From: Calvatia gigantea
Lineage: Eukaryota; Basidiomycota; Agaricomycetes; Agaricales; Lycoperdaceae
Length of the DNA: 64,000 bases
Direction: 5' to 3'
Assembly (NCBI GenBank): GCA_025093985.1
Contig: JACAAK010000003.1
Span: forward strand, 4,650,001 to 4,714,000
Below the pieces are notes generated by a model. It was not told the origin of the DNA. It ran no database searches and worked only from the letters and a program-made list of their open reading frames with translations. Shown here in pieces: positions 21,897-34,537 of the stretch. Position 1 is the stretch's first letter. Each line of letters begins with the position of its first letter. Made by a program: the position numbers and the translations under genes.

Positions 21897-21985
21897 TGTT
21901 GTGAATTTTCACTGGTTATATCACACTCTCTATATTCGTCTACATTCCTACCTCTTGTGTACCTGTTTCGTCTATTCCTGCTGAG
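21897..21985 (+). mobile_element. gypsy B LTR 5' fragment
   Basis: About 85 bp starting TGTTGTGAATTTTCAC align with the beginning of the gypsy B LTR at 55626 (TGTTATGAGTTTCCAC) through ACCTGTTTC. It joins directly to decayed gypsy A pol sequence. Confidence 0.55.
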
Positions 21986-21989
21986 TGGC

Positions 21990-24221
21990 TGTGGATGGGT
22001 CAAGTGGGAGAGCTGAGAGGATATCAGAGTGGAGTTGATCAAGGTCAATGATCATGGCTGTGCGAAGGGAAGGGGCATATAGGTATGTAGTGCGGACAGA
22101 GGCTGAAAGCTATTCATGAGTAAAGACAGGTCTGAAGTTGTGAGGATTGACTGTAGTGTAGTCATTATTCCCCCCTTTAGGGTAGACGTCCCATCGTCTA
22201 GTAAGAGCGTCGGGCTTTGTCCCTAGTCAGCTGGGGCGAAAGCGAATCATGAGGTTGAACTGGGAGAGGAACTTGGACCAGCAGGCTTGGCGGCAGGTGA
22301 GGATTTTCGTGGTACAGAAGTATTCTAGATTCTTGTGATCAGTAACAACGTCGATTGCAAGAGGGGCACCTTCGAAGTAATACTGCCAAATCCTGAAAGC
22401 TTCAAATATAGCCAGGAGTTCCTTGTCGTGGGTATCATAATTCAGCTCAGCAGGACTGAAGGTGCAGGAGTGGAATGCCATGGGGTAAACTTCACCATCC
22501 TTGGTAATGATGGAGAGGATGGCTGCTAGCGCGTAGTTGGATGTGTCGGTCTCGACAATGATCTGAGCATCAGGTATCCAGTGAGTGAGAACAGGTGCTG
22601 AGATAAAGGCATCCTTCAATGATGTGAAAGCTTCTCGACAGTCATCACCGAACTTCCACACCATGTCCTTTCAGGTGAGGCAGGTCAGTGGGACAATGAT
22701 GTCAGAGTAGTTGTAGATGAAGTGACGGTAGAAGTTGGTGAAGCCGAGGAAGGACTGTATGTCCTTGACCTTCTTCGGTTCGGGCCAGTCCTGGATGATC
22801 TTGACCTTTTCCTCAGACATTCTGAGACCTTCGGGGGAGAGGACGTAGCCAAGGTATTCAACGGTATCGGATTCGAACTCACACTTATCTGCGCGGGTGT
22901 AGAGGCCATGTTTGTGGAGCCGCTTTAATACATCCTTAACCTGCTTGTGGTGGTTGCTGAGGTTGTCGGAGTAAATGAGGATATTGTCAAGATAGACTGT
23001 AACACAAACATCTAGGAGATCCTTGAAGATGTTGTTCATGAACCGCTGGAAAGCAGCAGGTGCATTAGTGAGGCCGAAGGGCATAACAAGCCATTCGAAT
23101 GAGCCATAACGGGTCCAAAAGGCCGTCTTCCATTCATCACCAGCCGTGACACGAATGAGATGGTAAGTGTGGCAGAGGTTGATCTTGGTGTAAATGCGGG
23201 CTTTGCGTGGAGAGTCGAGTAGGTCAGATATAAGTGGAAGAGGATAGCAATCCTTCTTCGTGATATGGTTGAGACCTCGGAAGTCAACACAGAGTCGGAG
23301 GGAGCCATCCTTCTTCTTGACAAAAAGGACCGGAGCTCCATGAGGGGAGTTGGAAGGGCAGATGAAGCCAATGGCAAGGTTTTCCTCAATGAATTCACGG
23401 AGGGCCTCCAGTTCAGTCCAGGACAGAGAGTAGATGGTTCCAACGGGAGGTTGGCCACCTTCTTCCAGATTGATTTGGAGGTCATAGGGTCTATGTTCGG
23501 CAAGTATGTTGGCCTTCGCTTTACTGAAAACATCAGCAAACTCGCAATATGCTTCAGGGATGTTAGACCAATCATCAGGTTCCTCGTTGATGGCGGCCGA
23601 AGCGGCTGACATCGACGGGTCATTGAGGTTAAGGCTGAATTGAACTGAACCAGGAATGTGCGTGGCGCGCAGGAATACAACAGCGTTCACCAGGGAGATA
23701 TGGGGACGCGTGGAGGCAGAGGGCAGAGAGGACTGTGGATCTATGGGAGCGGGTGCAGCCGAAATGGGCACCAAAGAATGTGTGGACGCAGCAGAGGCAG
23801 TCACAACACAGGGAGGAGTGACAGGAATTTTGAGCTGTGGTGGTCAGAAAGTAATACTGCCCAAGGCCCAGTCAATCAACGGATTGTAGTGGGTGAGCCA
23901 GTTGTATCCCAGAACCACAGAGCAAGAAGAGTCAAGTCGAGTGATGAAGAAGTCCAGAGTCATAGATTCACCACAGCCAAAGGTGACAGGGATGTTCACA
24001 AGTTCAGTAATAAAAGCACTAGAAGAACCATCGAAAAGACAGAGCTCAACAGGAGGAATGGGCGAGGTCGGGAGGTCATGAGAGCAGATAAAGTCAATAT
24101 CCATGAAGCAGTGTGTAGAGCCACTATCAATGAGGGCCTTGAAATGGGTATCGGAGGGGGAGAGAATGAGTGAGGAGGAGATAGACAGTTGAAAGGAGTT
24201 GGGATCAGAAAGAGTGGACAT
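21990..24221 (-). pseudogene. gypsy A protease, reverse transcriptase and RNase H
   Basis: Protease DSGSTHCF and LGYNWL lie near 23870-24130. Reverse transcriptase follows with FVKKKDGSLRLCVDFRGLN, MPFGLTNAPAAFQ and a YLDNILIYS active-site box where YxDD is canonical. RNase H shows ETDTSNYALAAIL and VVTDHKNLEYF. One frame runs through, broken by TGA at 23844-23846, 22671-22673 and 22227-22229, each where Arg (CGA) is expected. The usual end of RNase H (LGTKPDALTRR) reads on past the last stop. Integrase is missing. Gag upstream is displaced about 19 kb by gypsy C. Confidence 0.88.
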
Positions 24222-24327
24222 GTTGAGTCGGAAACACTCTGTGGCACAAGTGAGTACAACGCGGTCCTCAGCTAGTGCAGAGTCTCGAGGACCACTACTT
24301 AGTTTCCCGAACTCTTATCAGAGTTCC

Positions 24328-24955
24328 TGTTACGTGCGTTACCTTACTTCGCAACTGGGCCCGGATTGTCTCCACTCAGGGAGAGGTTCAACGCTATAGC
24401 CCAGGAGTATTCAACAAGTCTCAATGACTTCTGTGCAGGCTTTGGATTGCTCCCTCGAGTAGAAGCTCACGCTTGCCTGAGAAGTCCGAGTTAAGTGTCA
24501 CTGCAGTCCCCAAGGTTGTTAACCTTGTAGCAGACGAGCGAAGATAAGGAAGCTTGTTACTAGAATAACCTGAAGTAATACAAAGTACTACTTAAGGTTT
24601 ATATACTAGCTACGAAGAGGAGATGAGAGATTACGTAGTAAGTAGATATGAGTCAATGAGAACTACTACGGGTTAATTGGTAATCTAAGGAATTGTAGGG
24701 ATAGGTGAAATGAATACAGAAGAACGAGTATGAGTCATAAGAAGATAGAGTCAGGTAAGGAGAAGTACAATGGTGGGAAAAGATGAAGGTGAAACAGGAA
24801 CATGATTCAGAATGAATCATAAGAAGCAAAGGTAGAAGTACATGTGATAAATAAATAAAGAACGGACCGGGGTATACAGAGGAAAGAATGGAAAGTCTGC
24901 AAGGAAGGTTAATACGTTAGTTCGGAGAGTCCAGGGGTGTGGTAAGTTCGTAACA
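24328..24955 (-). mobile_element. gypsy C 3' LTR
   Basis: It is paired with 42832-43459. The adjacent minus-strand sequence AGAGATGGGCTAA is the likely polypurine tract. Confidence 0.85.
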
Positions 24956-24987
24956 TTAGCCCATCTCTAGGTAAATTACTCCGAAAT

Positions 24988-25120
24988 TTACGCAGATAAG
25001 ACTGAATAGTCCAAAGATACCCCGTCGTCGTAATATTCGTCATCGAAGGCATCACGGGGGTTTTCCAGGATTTGCTCTTGGAAACGTTGTTTCATATTTT
25101 CAACAGCTTGGACATGGTCG
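24988..25120 (-). CDS. gypsy C ORF3, distal part
   Basis: These are the last codons of the third ORF, separated from the rest (35095-36784) by the copia insertion. After removing the insertion and one GGTCG, the frame runs KYID-HVQAVENMKQRFQEQ and ends DGVSLDYSVLSA at the TAA 24988-24990. The tail is acidic. Confidence 0.7.
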
Positions 25121-25664
25121 TGTTGAGAGAACGAGTAGACATCCCAATATAAGTTCACACTACCTAAGCGTGTAGGCGTCAGCGGTGGAGGGTAGTCGTA
25201 TTCATCTGGGAGACGGTCCAGTAGGAGAGGCGCATGGTAGCGGACATAGTCCTGCTTATACCATTGTACTCAGAGAGTCTTGAGGAGAAGGGAAGCGATG
25301 CTTAGAGAAGCTAGCGGAGAGGATAGAAGACATAGTGTCTTAGCCCAAAGGCCTACCTAAAAGGCGTACATACTACAATGCTACATAAGGGTATATATAC
25401 TAATATCCCTGGTCTGTGCACTCTAAACCCTTATACGGGTGAGGTCTAACTACCAGTAGCATAATTGGAGCATACTGTGTACGACGCATGTACTAGAAGG
25501 TTCCATGCGGAGGGTATAACTGACTACCAGAAGGGCGGTACAACTACTGCATACATAGTCCGTGATGGTCCGTTATTATCGACCCTCTGAAGGTGAAATA
25601 CTCGAACCCCGTTTCAGCTATAAATAGACTGAACCAACGTAGTGGTACGGAGCGAGATTCAACA
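25121..25664 (-). mobile_element. Copia-N 3' LTR
   Basis: This 544-bp LTR contains TATATATAC near the middle. Minus-strand AAGTGAGGAGGAG adjoins at 25665-25677 as polypurine tract, identical to that of the intact copia at 14155. Confidence 0.88.
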
Positions 25665-26388
25665 CTCCTCCTCACTTGAAGGGGGGAAGATTAACGCTTC
25701 AATAATCTAGCGGTATTGAAACCAGACTTAGACATTGGAATCTTCAACAAAAGAGCGGCAGAGCCGAACATCAAATGTCGGAGTCATCAACGATCATGTG
25801 GATTTAACCAGCTTTTGAAAGTTGGAAAAGCATTCCTGTAGCGGAGAGGAATTGATGCTAGCGTTTGCTATGATGGCCATAAAGGACGCAACGACAATTG
25901 CTTTGAGCTATCAAATGTCCTTTAACTCAACTTTTAAACTCCCGCGACTAACTCGCTGCGACTTTCGTCTAAGAGTAAGGAGTAGGAAAGCCTAGAGAGG
26001 CTCCTCCAGAAATTGTAAACAGCAATTCTTTCGAAGCGTTTAACAAATCTGTTTTTCCGCGTAGGTGCGAAATACAAAAACCATTTTTGCTGATTCAGCA
26101 TGCGATTATTGTGAGATCAGGAAAGCGGCAATAAAGCCAGCATATCCAAGGCCGTCACTTTGCGGTTATGTAGATCAATCGACCGCGGCAGTCACTTGAG
26201 CCGGCGAAGCAATGATGCTACAAGCCTTGTTCTGATTTTACTCAAACAAATTCCAAATTAATGGATTCGCAAATGGAAGTGGTCTCATGCAATTTTCCTC
26301 CATGCAAGAGGCATTTCGGCCGATGCGGATTAAGGATTCAGTCCCAAGGAATGCATACACACTTTTTGTTATTTCCCATCAACTCCGG
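25665..26388 (-). pseudogene. Copia-N 3' internal end, decayed
   Basis: The first 60 bases align to the end of the intact copia pol and its TAA (14100-14172). The rest has no open frame. Part of it (26083-26388) is shared with copy 2 at 53240-53548. Confidence 0.55.
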
Positions 26389-29300
26389 TGTAACGGCAAA
26401 GCCGTTTTCACGCATGAAAATCGCTAATCTAAGGCATACAAGCCTAATCTAACAATTGCATTGAACCTTCCTGTAGTAGTACGACCTAATCTAAGAGCCC
26501 AACAGTATAATAAAAGAGTACTCGATCACTGTAGAACACTATGACCATTGATGACGGATAGCGGCGGCTACGGGATGACCACTGTGCTTAACAAAAAGCA
26601 ATTCTAACAGTGTACCATATGACCAGTCGTGATTCCGGCCGGACCAGGCGGTAAAACCATTCCAATGCGTCTATACAGAGCTACAGGACCCCTCCAATGA
26701 GTCTAGACTCGAGAAATAAGTCCGACGTGCTTAATCTAAAAGGCTGATCGGCGTGTTCACAAGGAAATGCCACCGTTGTTAGATTAACAAACATCACTCA
26801 GCACTAATGACACGTATGGACGCGTTCGCGTACAATCCACGGGGACACGTAGGAGAACAGTTCACGCGACGTCCGAAATCTTAGATGTTCTACATATTTA
26901 GAGAAGAATGCAGACCCAGAGAACGGGCTAAAACACAGCCCGGAACAAACGGATACCCAGAATCCTTCTGTATTTCCAATGTTTCACTAATCTAACAGGT
27001 TGCGGCTCTCTTGGCGCGCAATCTAATCTACCGGTTTGTACCTTGCTTGATAATATGTTCCTAGTTGTGTAATCATTGTCTTGTCATAACGAGCACCCAA
27101 ATAATATATAAACCCCCTCTGAGGTGTCGGACGTGGCAAGGAACCTACTAGCCATTGCCCAGCCTTCAGAGCGCAGTGAAAAGCGATCTATTGTGCCTGA
27201 GCGAAGCAAAGTAATAAGTTCTTTCGAGATTAACTAGACTAAGTGACTTGAGCTAGGATTGAGACCTTTTGATCTAAGAAGAAGACCTCGGGCTTACTCG
27301 TGAAGTGAGCTTAGATTAAGAGCGTATTGCATCGCTACACCCTGGTACTTGGCGTATCACAAGTGTAGGACAGTGCGCTTCTGGTCGTTAACTTGATAAG
27401 GGTGAAGCTTAGGGAGTACCTGAGGTTCTGTGTCTTGTTAACTTCTTGGATAAAGGACACGACGAGTCGCACTTTTTACAGTGTAACTTGGCTTTACTCT
27501 TCTTAGCGAAGGTAGTTAGCTATTCTAGTGTTCTCCCACGCGTCGTTGATTCGCGTTATTTTGTGGGATTCACACTACGACATGTACCAGGGAAAACAAA
27601 CATGAAAGCCGACCTTCTGTCCCGCATCCACCAAATGCCAGAAGAACAAGAAGATAAACTAGTCACCATGATTCAAGAAAGCTGGCTACAAACGAAGGGC
27701 ACAGACAGCACAGTACTCCTATGAGCGGAACTATTCATTGAACCTAACTTCCTAGAGCGAATTTGAAACCAGACCCAGTGGGAAACAGTAGTCCTAACTG
27801 AGCTGAAGAAGCAAGGGTCCCAACTCACCGAGGATGGCAGAATAATCTACAAGCAGAATAGTGCATATGTTCCACCCAACCAAAAACTACGAGAAGAAGT
27901 CCTAATACAGTACCACAACACCCCAGACACAGGACACCCAGGACAACACAGAATGATGGAATTAATCAGCCGAGACTACTGGTGGCCATCAATACGAAAA
28001 GATATCAAGAAGTATATCTAGGGGTGTCAAGCCTGTCAAAAAGCCAAGTCTAGAACGATGCCACTCAAATCGCCACTACATCCCCTTCTGATACCAAATG
28101 GGCCCTGGGAAGAGATTAGTATCGACATGATTGGACCACTGCCAGAGTCTAAAGGAAAAAACGCAATACTAGTCATTGTGGATCGCTTCACAAAAATGAT
28201 ACGACTCTCAGCGACAACCATGGATGCATCGTCTAAAGACATTGCAAAGATATACCAGAATGAAATATGGAAGCTACATGGACTGCCGAGGAAAGTGCTT
28301 AGTGACTGAGGACCTCAATTCGCATCAGAATTCACCAAGGAGCTGTTCAAAGGGCTTGGCATCGAACAAAATCTATCAACTGCATATCACCCGCAAACAG
28401 ATGGCCAAACCGAGCACATCAACAGAGAAGTAGAGACCTATATCCACCTGTACTGCAACTACGACCAGGATGACTGGGCAGAATGGCTCTCCATCGCAGA
28501 GTTTCAGTACAATGACAAATGGTATGGAGGAACACAAGAAATGCCATTTTTCCTAAATTATGGAAGAAACCCATGGAAAGGCAAAATGAGCCAATAACAA
28601 ACAACCCTGTCACCACAACATTCCTGGAACAACTACAGCACACCCAAGACAATGCCTCATCAGCACTATGGACATATCAAGAAAAAATGAAACAGCAATA
28701 TGACCGCAGCAGAACCCACACCAATATTTACCAAACAGGAGATAAAGTATGGTTAGAAAGCACCAATATCCATACCAATCAATCATCAAAGAAGCTAGGC
28801 CAAAAACGGTATAGACCTTTCCTTATTAAGGAAAAGATAGGAGAAGCAGCATATTGGCTGAAACTGCTGGATGGATGGGCCATCCATGATGTATTCAATG
28901 AACAGCTCCTGACACCAGTACACCAGGCGGAGTTCCCGAGTCAAAAACAGCCATCAGTGCCCAACCCAGTGATCATCAACAATAAAGAAGAGTACAAAGT
29001 AGATGAGATCCACAGATGACGAAGGCAAGGAAGGGGCTATCAATTCCTGGTCCACTGAAGGGATACAGCCGGAAAACAAACGGATACCAGAATTTCTGTA
29101 TTTCCAATGTTTCATAATCTACAAGGTGCGGCTCTCTGGGGCGAAATCTAATTACCGGTTTTGTACTTGCTTGATATATGTTCTTAGTTGTGGTAATCAT
29201 TTGTCTTGTCATAAGGAGCACCCAAATAATATATTAAACCCCCTCTGAGTGTCGGACGGGCAAGGAGGAAACCTACTAGCATGACCAGCTTCAGAGCGCT

Positions 29301-29686
29301 TAGATTAGATAAGCGTATTGCATCGCTACACCCTGGTACTTGGCGTATCACAAGTGTAGGACAGTGCGCTTCTGGTCGTTAACTTGATAAGGGTGAAGCT
29401 TAGGGAGTACCTGAGGTTCTGTGTCTTGTTAACTTCTTGGATAAAGGACACGAGTCGCACTTTTTACAGTGTAACTTGGCTTTACTCTTCTTAGCGAAGG
29501 TAGTTAGCTATTCTAGTGTTCTCCACGCGTCGTTGATTCGCGTTATTTTGTGGAATTGTCCCTCATATTGTCAGATTGCCTCCCCACGAACTTGCCTTGT
29601 GCAGAAATCTTTAAAAATCTATTCCGTCAGCTTAATCTAAGCCGAACATCCATATCACATTTAGTATTTCTATTTCTGCCTCTTTA
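26389..29686 (+). mobile_element. nested LTR-type insertion with captured gypsy integrase
   Basis: Copia-N copy 2 passes through this point uninterrupted (near 53235). Here the flanks read CCGG on both sides (26385-26388, 29687-29690). A left terminal repeat covers 26389-27565. Its central part (about 26945-27565) is repeated directly at 29056-29560 and continues to the right end. Between them lies a broken gypsy B integrase. Octamer TAATCTAA or its complement occurs about nine times in the terminal parts. The family is not recognised, and the ends (TGTAACGG..CTCTTTA) are only partly LTR-like. Confidence 0.55.
27566..29055 (+). pseudogene. gypsy B integrase fragment
   Basis: The frame reads from the end of RNase H (RHVPGKTNMKADLLSR) through the integrase zinc region (HNTPDTGHPGQHRMM, CQACQKAK) and the catalytic core (GPLPESKGKNAILVIVDRF, AYHPQTDGQTEHINRE) to the C-terminal fold. 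Stops lie near 27722, 27762, 28018, 28307 and 28594. One reads SD-stop-GPQF where SDRGPQF is expected. It is the same family as 53549-54544 but a separate, older copy. Confidence 0.8.
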
Positions 29687-30355
29687 CCGGAAAGGAGGGA
29701 GGAACGATTAAGTCCCTTATTTGTTTTTCCATACAACTCCGAAGAGGTGGAAGGATCTTGAAGTTGACCCCGTATATTTTTCCGGACTCTCGATTTGAGG
29801 CGGATGGATAAATTCCATGTAGATGTTTTACCGTTGACTCACGAAGAGGCGGAAGGTTACATTCAAAACCTATGGAGTTTTTCCTCGATCTTGTAAAAGA
29901 GAGAAAGGATCGTTAAACCCTATCTTATTTTTATCTTATGAAAGGAATAAGTTCCTCCCATATTTTTACAGTCGACTCTTGAACGAGTATGAAGGAATAT
30001 GTTCCTGATTTATTTTATCCAACAACTTGTAAGAGGTGGAAAGGTAAAAGAGTAAACCTTATAATATTTTCTCCTACAACTCATTAGAGGAGGAAGGAAT
30101 AATTTCCTAATGTTATTTTTGCCTAAGACGCTCGTCTTGAGATGTCGGCAGGGATAACTCCCCATTTGTTTTATCAGCGACTCGTGAGAGGCAATAGGAA
30201 CAATTGAAAGTCCTATGAATATATTTTTCCAGCGACTGTGGCGGAAAGGAATATTTCTAAACCTAATATGTTTATCCAAGCGTCTTCATATGAAGGCGGA
30301 AAGGAATATCATATCCTTTGTGTTTTCCCATCGACTCCAAAGAGGAGGGCTTGCG
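29687..30355. repeat. imperfect tandem array, about 13 units of 48-56 bp
   Basis: Units share the pattern TTTTTCC-n-CGACTC-n-GAGGCGGAAGGAATA-n-TTCCT. Each can form one or two short hairpins (CGACTC with GAG.GG, and GGAATA with TTCC). Units are strongly diverged but the spacing holds. The same array is found inverted at 52669-53250 in Copia-N copy 2. No open frame follows the period. It occupies the place where RNase H would be in an intact copia. Confidence 0.6.
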
Positions 30356-33300
30356 ATGACGTAGGAATCGGTATCATGTTGCGGCAGTCGCTCGAGCCAG
30401 CTAGTTACATCGCATTGTGGCAGTCACTCGAGCCATCTAATTGCGGATCCGTTAGACTTTATTGTCAAAGCGAGGTCGACGAAGTGGTTTTGGAAAATGC
30501 GGATAAAATCCAGCGTAATCGCATGAAGGCGGATTAAATCCTGCTCAATCAAGGATTGAAGATTCCTTCCATGTAACACGTATAGTGCTCGTCTAGTGTC
30601 ATTCAAACTCTTTTCTTATCTGGTAAGCCGAAGCCCGTCAGATTATTCCAGTGTATCTTCTCATCCAGTCTGCAAAAGCAGTTTTGTCATCAACGCTAAG
30701 CATTTCTCACATGCGCGGATAACTGGAGAATTGAATCACAAAAGCGATGCCTTCAACTTAATGAAGTTCCTTTGCTGTGAAGCGCAGGATAAGGCGGTCA
30801 TCGGATTTGGAGTAAGAATACTGTATCCGTTGTTCTTCTCCATGCTTTTCAGCATGTTAAGTTTCCTAACACATGTTACTCAATCGTATTGCTTTTTAGG
30901 GCTCAGAGAGTGTTTATCATGTTACGAACCACCGCGGCGCACATCAATTAAGACGGACCGGCGAAGTGTAGCCATTGAAAGCTTTAATCGTATGTGGTTA
31001 TTCACCAGCGATTAAGAACTTGTTTTACTGTACTCCTCCCTCAGCAACGAGTGTTTTCGATTTAAATGTCAACGCACATTGTTAATGGCGGATTATTATC
31101 GATGCAATTCCAGAAATAAAAGAATTTTCTCGCAAGTTTGTTAAGCTATGCGAGGCGAAGGCTCATATGGAGGTGTAACCATCACATATTTTTAGGATGA
31201 TATATCCAAGCTGTTGCGCTTTTTTGGTAGACGCTAGCGTGAACGCGTAGCAAGTCTTATGCTTGTCTAACTCTAGTCGGTGAGTCCAAACGAGTTCTTC
31301 TTGAAATTGAACGCCTAATCCATTATAGTCTTCCTGTAGGTGACCCGCGTAATGAACAGTGCGGTCTTTCTTAATCAGGTTCAATTGTGCAATGCGTATC
31401 AACCAGCATTTTATTCTATAACTCCTTCACAACGGTTGTTCCACATAAGTGGCGACACAGGAGTGTGGTGTGTTAAAAGCGGTAGATTTCCTATAAAGGA
31501 TGCACATATTTATGCATCAAATTGGCGAATATGTCAGCATAAGACATGGGATATGGTGGGCGGAGATTTCTCGAATGGAAATGGAAAGGAATCAGGAGGT
31601 GATTGTGGAGTTTAATGGAATATATCCTGCGACATCCAAAGATGGCGGATAAAGAAATTGCTATCTCTTGCTTCGTGCAGGTTTTGCTCTCTTCTTTGCA
31701 AATGAACTGGTTTTACTGCTATCCAGTTCCTGAATCATGACGTTTAAGGGTATATTCCCTCATCGAATAAGGCATCCAAATGTGGATTGTTCATAGAACG
31801 TTAAGCCTTTCTGTGTGCCGCTTGAACTCAAAAGTTCTCGTTGATCAAATGATCGAGGTATGTTACATCTCGAATAAGCGATCATGTTTGGGCGGTCATC
31901 ATGTTAACCGATGCGCCGCGAAGCCAAACTCACAGTACAGAACCAAGTTAATGGTTTATCCCTTGATTTACACAATTAAGTGCCTTCCACTTTAAACGCT
32001 TAGACTGGCGCGTTACACTCTAGTCAACGCTTAAACTATCACTGAGACGGGTAAGACATTCCCGTTGCCATAAAGCTTTTAGGCTCTCAAAGTGTAGTGC
32101 GGATCAGTCTCTCTACATCAACCGTTGCGAAAGCATTGGGAGTAGGAGGTTTAAGTGGGTTATTCATGCCTCGAATGTTTGCTATTGCTCTCATTTAGAC
32201 AAACTCTCCTCCATAATCAGTTGCGACATTGGCTGTTGTCTGCTATACTGTAGAGGTTTCTCTAATGAATCTTAGAGCCTCATAACTTCTTTCGAAGGAG
32301 GACAACTATCATCATGAGATGAGAAGTCATAGAGTAGCATCGTAGACGACTAGCAATTCCATCAAGTCCGAGTATTATGCTCAAGGACGAGGATATTCGT
32401 ATAAAGAATTCTGGATAAAGGTACTGATGCAGTTTCCCTTGTGAAATAATCCAGAGTGGCAATGAAATAATGCAATCATCTCGACAAGTCGTAAAAGACG
32501 AGTGGAGAAGGCATAATCATGGGAAGTTCTGTTCGATGATGTCAAACGATATAGTCTAGTAGGCATAATGTTCAACAACCAGACATCTCCTTGCTTGTAA
32601 TTGCAAGTTCATGTACAACGATGAGATTGGGTGAACTAGTACAGCTCTGCATGACTTATTGCAAAGGTGGTGACCTTTAACGATTGCCTCAAAAGCATTA
32701 CACTCGAGGACATACATTATAAGATTTTCTCGATATAGATCGGCTGCACACAATGTGGCGCTACAAATCTTTCATCCCTAATGTCATAGACGAATGCTGG
32801 AATATGAAAGCAGTTCAGATACTTGTCGTTCCCGTAGGATTCCAGTTTCTTGCCTCAAGCCTAATATAAAGCGGCGAGGTCTAAGAATTAATTCTGGTGA
32901 CACAGTGCTGAAGCTCAACCGTTATATGTTGGGAGCTATTCTGCTAATTCCTAGACGTGTCGTAATTTCCTTTCTTTGTAATGATGTGATTCACGAGATC
33001 CTACAGAGGATATTCTTCTCAAGTGAATAGAGCGACATGCTCCCGCTATCATCTTCATATAACCCATAAGGATTTCTCACTTGTTGCATAGAAAAGGATT
33101 TATAGCCAGTGCTTACATCTCACGTGGCACACCGTTATTCGTAGCATTTATCAAGGAGTATGAAGTCGAAAGTACTACCATATATCCATCCATTGGTATC
33201 AAGGTCAGTGACATCCGAAGATGGCGACACAAGAACTCCTCCGGCGCCAAGCTCCGTAAAGAGCGGTCTAAAGGATTTCTTAAGGAATTCGTCGGCGTGT

Positions 33301-34189
33301 TGCATCGTATGGTGCTATACTCATCCTCTTTCTCAATTATAGTTGCTAAATGGTGCGCTCAAGTCCTAATCGTGGACGGCGACTTCCATGAAGTCAAACT
33401 TCCTTAAAGCAATCATTGTTTTCCTGTAGTTGGCGGACAAAGCATTTTAATGTGCTCGTCCATGCTCTGACTTAAAACAGGTCTTCAAACTTGGGCGTGT
33501 GGACATGCGCTTAACACAAGTGAAGGAACATTGATGCTAGAAGCAGGGCGTGATATATAGCGACACAGCTCCTCTATAAGAGAAATAGTATATGGCGGCA
33601 GTTGCTCAAGCCAGCGACATATTATATTCTGAAGTATTTCCTGAAATGACATAATGGCGGTATTACCAGCTCATTATCCTTCTCCCCTTATTTCCCAGCT
33701 GCAAGGACGCAATTAGCGTTCTTCTCCTTGCTATCTTCTTTGGATATTTTGCGAATGCCGCAAATGTGGCGGCTCACTGCCTTAGCGTGGCATAAAGCAC
33801 TTATTAGCGTGTGAGCTATCCGTAGAAAGAGTAAAGCGGTAGTCGAATAGATGTAGAAGGGGTAAAGCATTGAAGCCTAAAGCGAAAGAACCAACGATGG
33901 ACTTCTCAAAGATATTTTCTATATCCCAGCTTTATTTGATTAAGTGGGCCTTAGCGGCTTATGGCTGCCAGCTTAAGTGGGTCAAATAGCTCAGGTATAT
34001 GCTCGTGGTGTGTTATTCTACTCAAGGCGGGACTTGCCCAATCGACTTGAAACACAAGAACACAAGGCTTATAATTTGCCTGACACTGCGGTATTTATTG
34101 CAGTCATGAAGACCAGCTAATTTACCAGCAAAGCGGAGCGTGATGCTCAGCGTAGATGATACATCATATAGTAAATTACTGAGGTGGAT
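30356..34189 (-). pseudogene. Copia-N decayed pol, copy 1
   Basis: On the minus strand, blocks keep order and near-normal spacing relative to the intact copia pol. These include the integrase segment around VVLLRKK and DYGGEFV near 32190-32310, the linker segment near 31270-31340, the GVV..EGGV segment near 31040-31130 and the reverse-transcriptase segment near 30600-30850. Stops and indels occur every few codons. By eye the alignable blocks are only about 60-70 percent alike. Plus-strand open frames here are chance shadows. Confidence 0.6.
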
Positions 34190-34537
34190 CTGAAGAGAAT
34201 CCCAGAAAGCCCAAAGCGTCGTCATCGATCAGAGAGAGAATACCAGAACAGAGGTGGAGCAACCAGAGTGGAACAGTTCTGCTGCAACCCAGAATGGGGA
34301 GCGGACCTAAAGCGGTCGAACCAGACTGAAGATGACGGTTTGCCAGATCAAAAACCAAGAACAGGTAACAACGTGTCAGCATCATGTAGGACTGCTGTGC
34401 GTAGTGCACACGTTCACAACATGGGTCAGACAGGGTATCAAGTGGACCAAAGGCACCACTGTCTCCCAGGTTGAAAGCGACCGTAGCCTCCTCAAACTCT
34501 ACCAGCGTTGCTAACGCGGTCCGAGTGAGCGGCGGTC
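34190..34537 (-). other. Copia-N 5' leader
   Basis: It is shared almost exactly with 48473-48815. An open frame on the minus strand (LVEFEEATVAFNL..) is conserved between the two copies, but I do not recognise it and it may simply reflect recent common descent. It follows the primer site. Confidence 0.45.

Noticed and set aside
29687..30355. CRISPR-like array
   Set aside because: Units are diverged with no constant repeat and unique spacers, and the context is a fungal retroelement.
30596..33407. Several plus-strand frames of 60-140 codons
   Set aside because: They run opposite to a decayed copia pol whose alignable blocks are on the minus strand.
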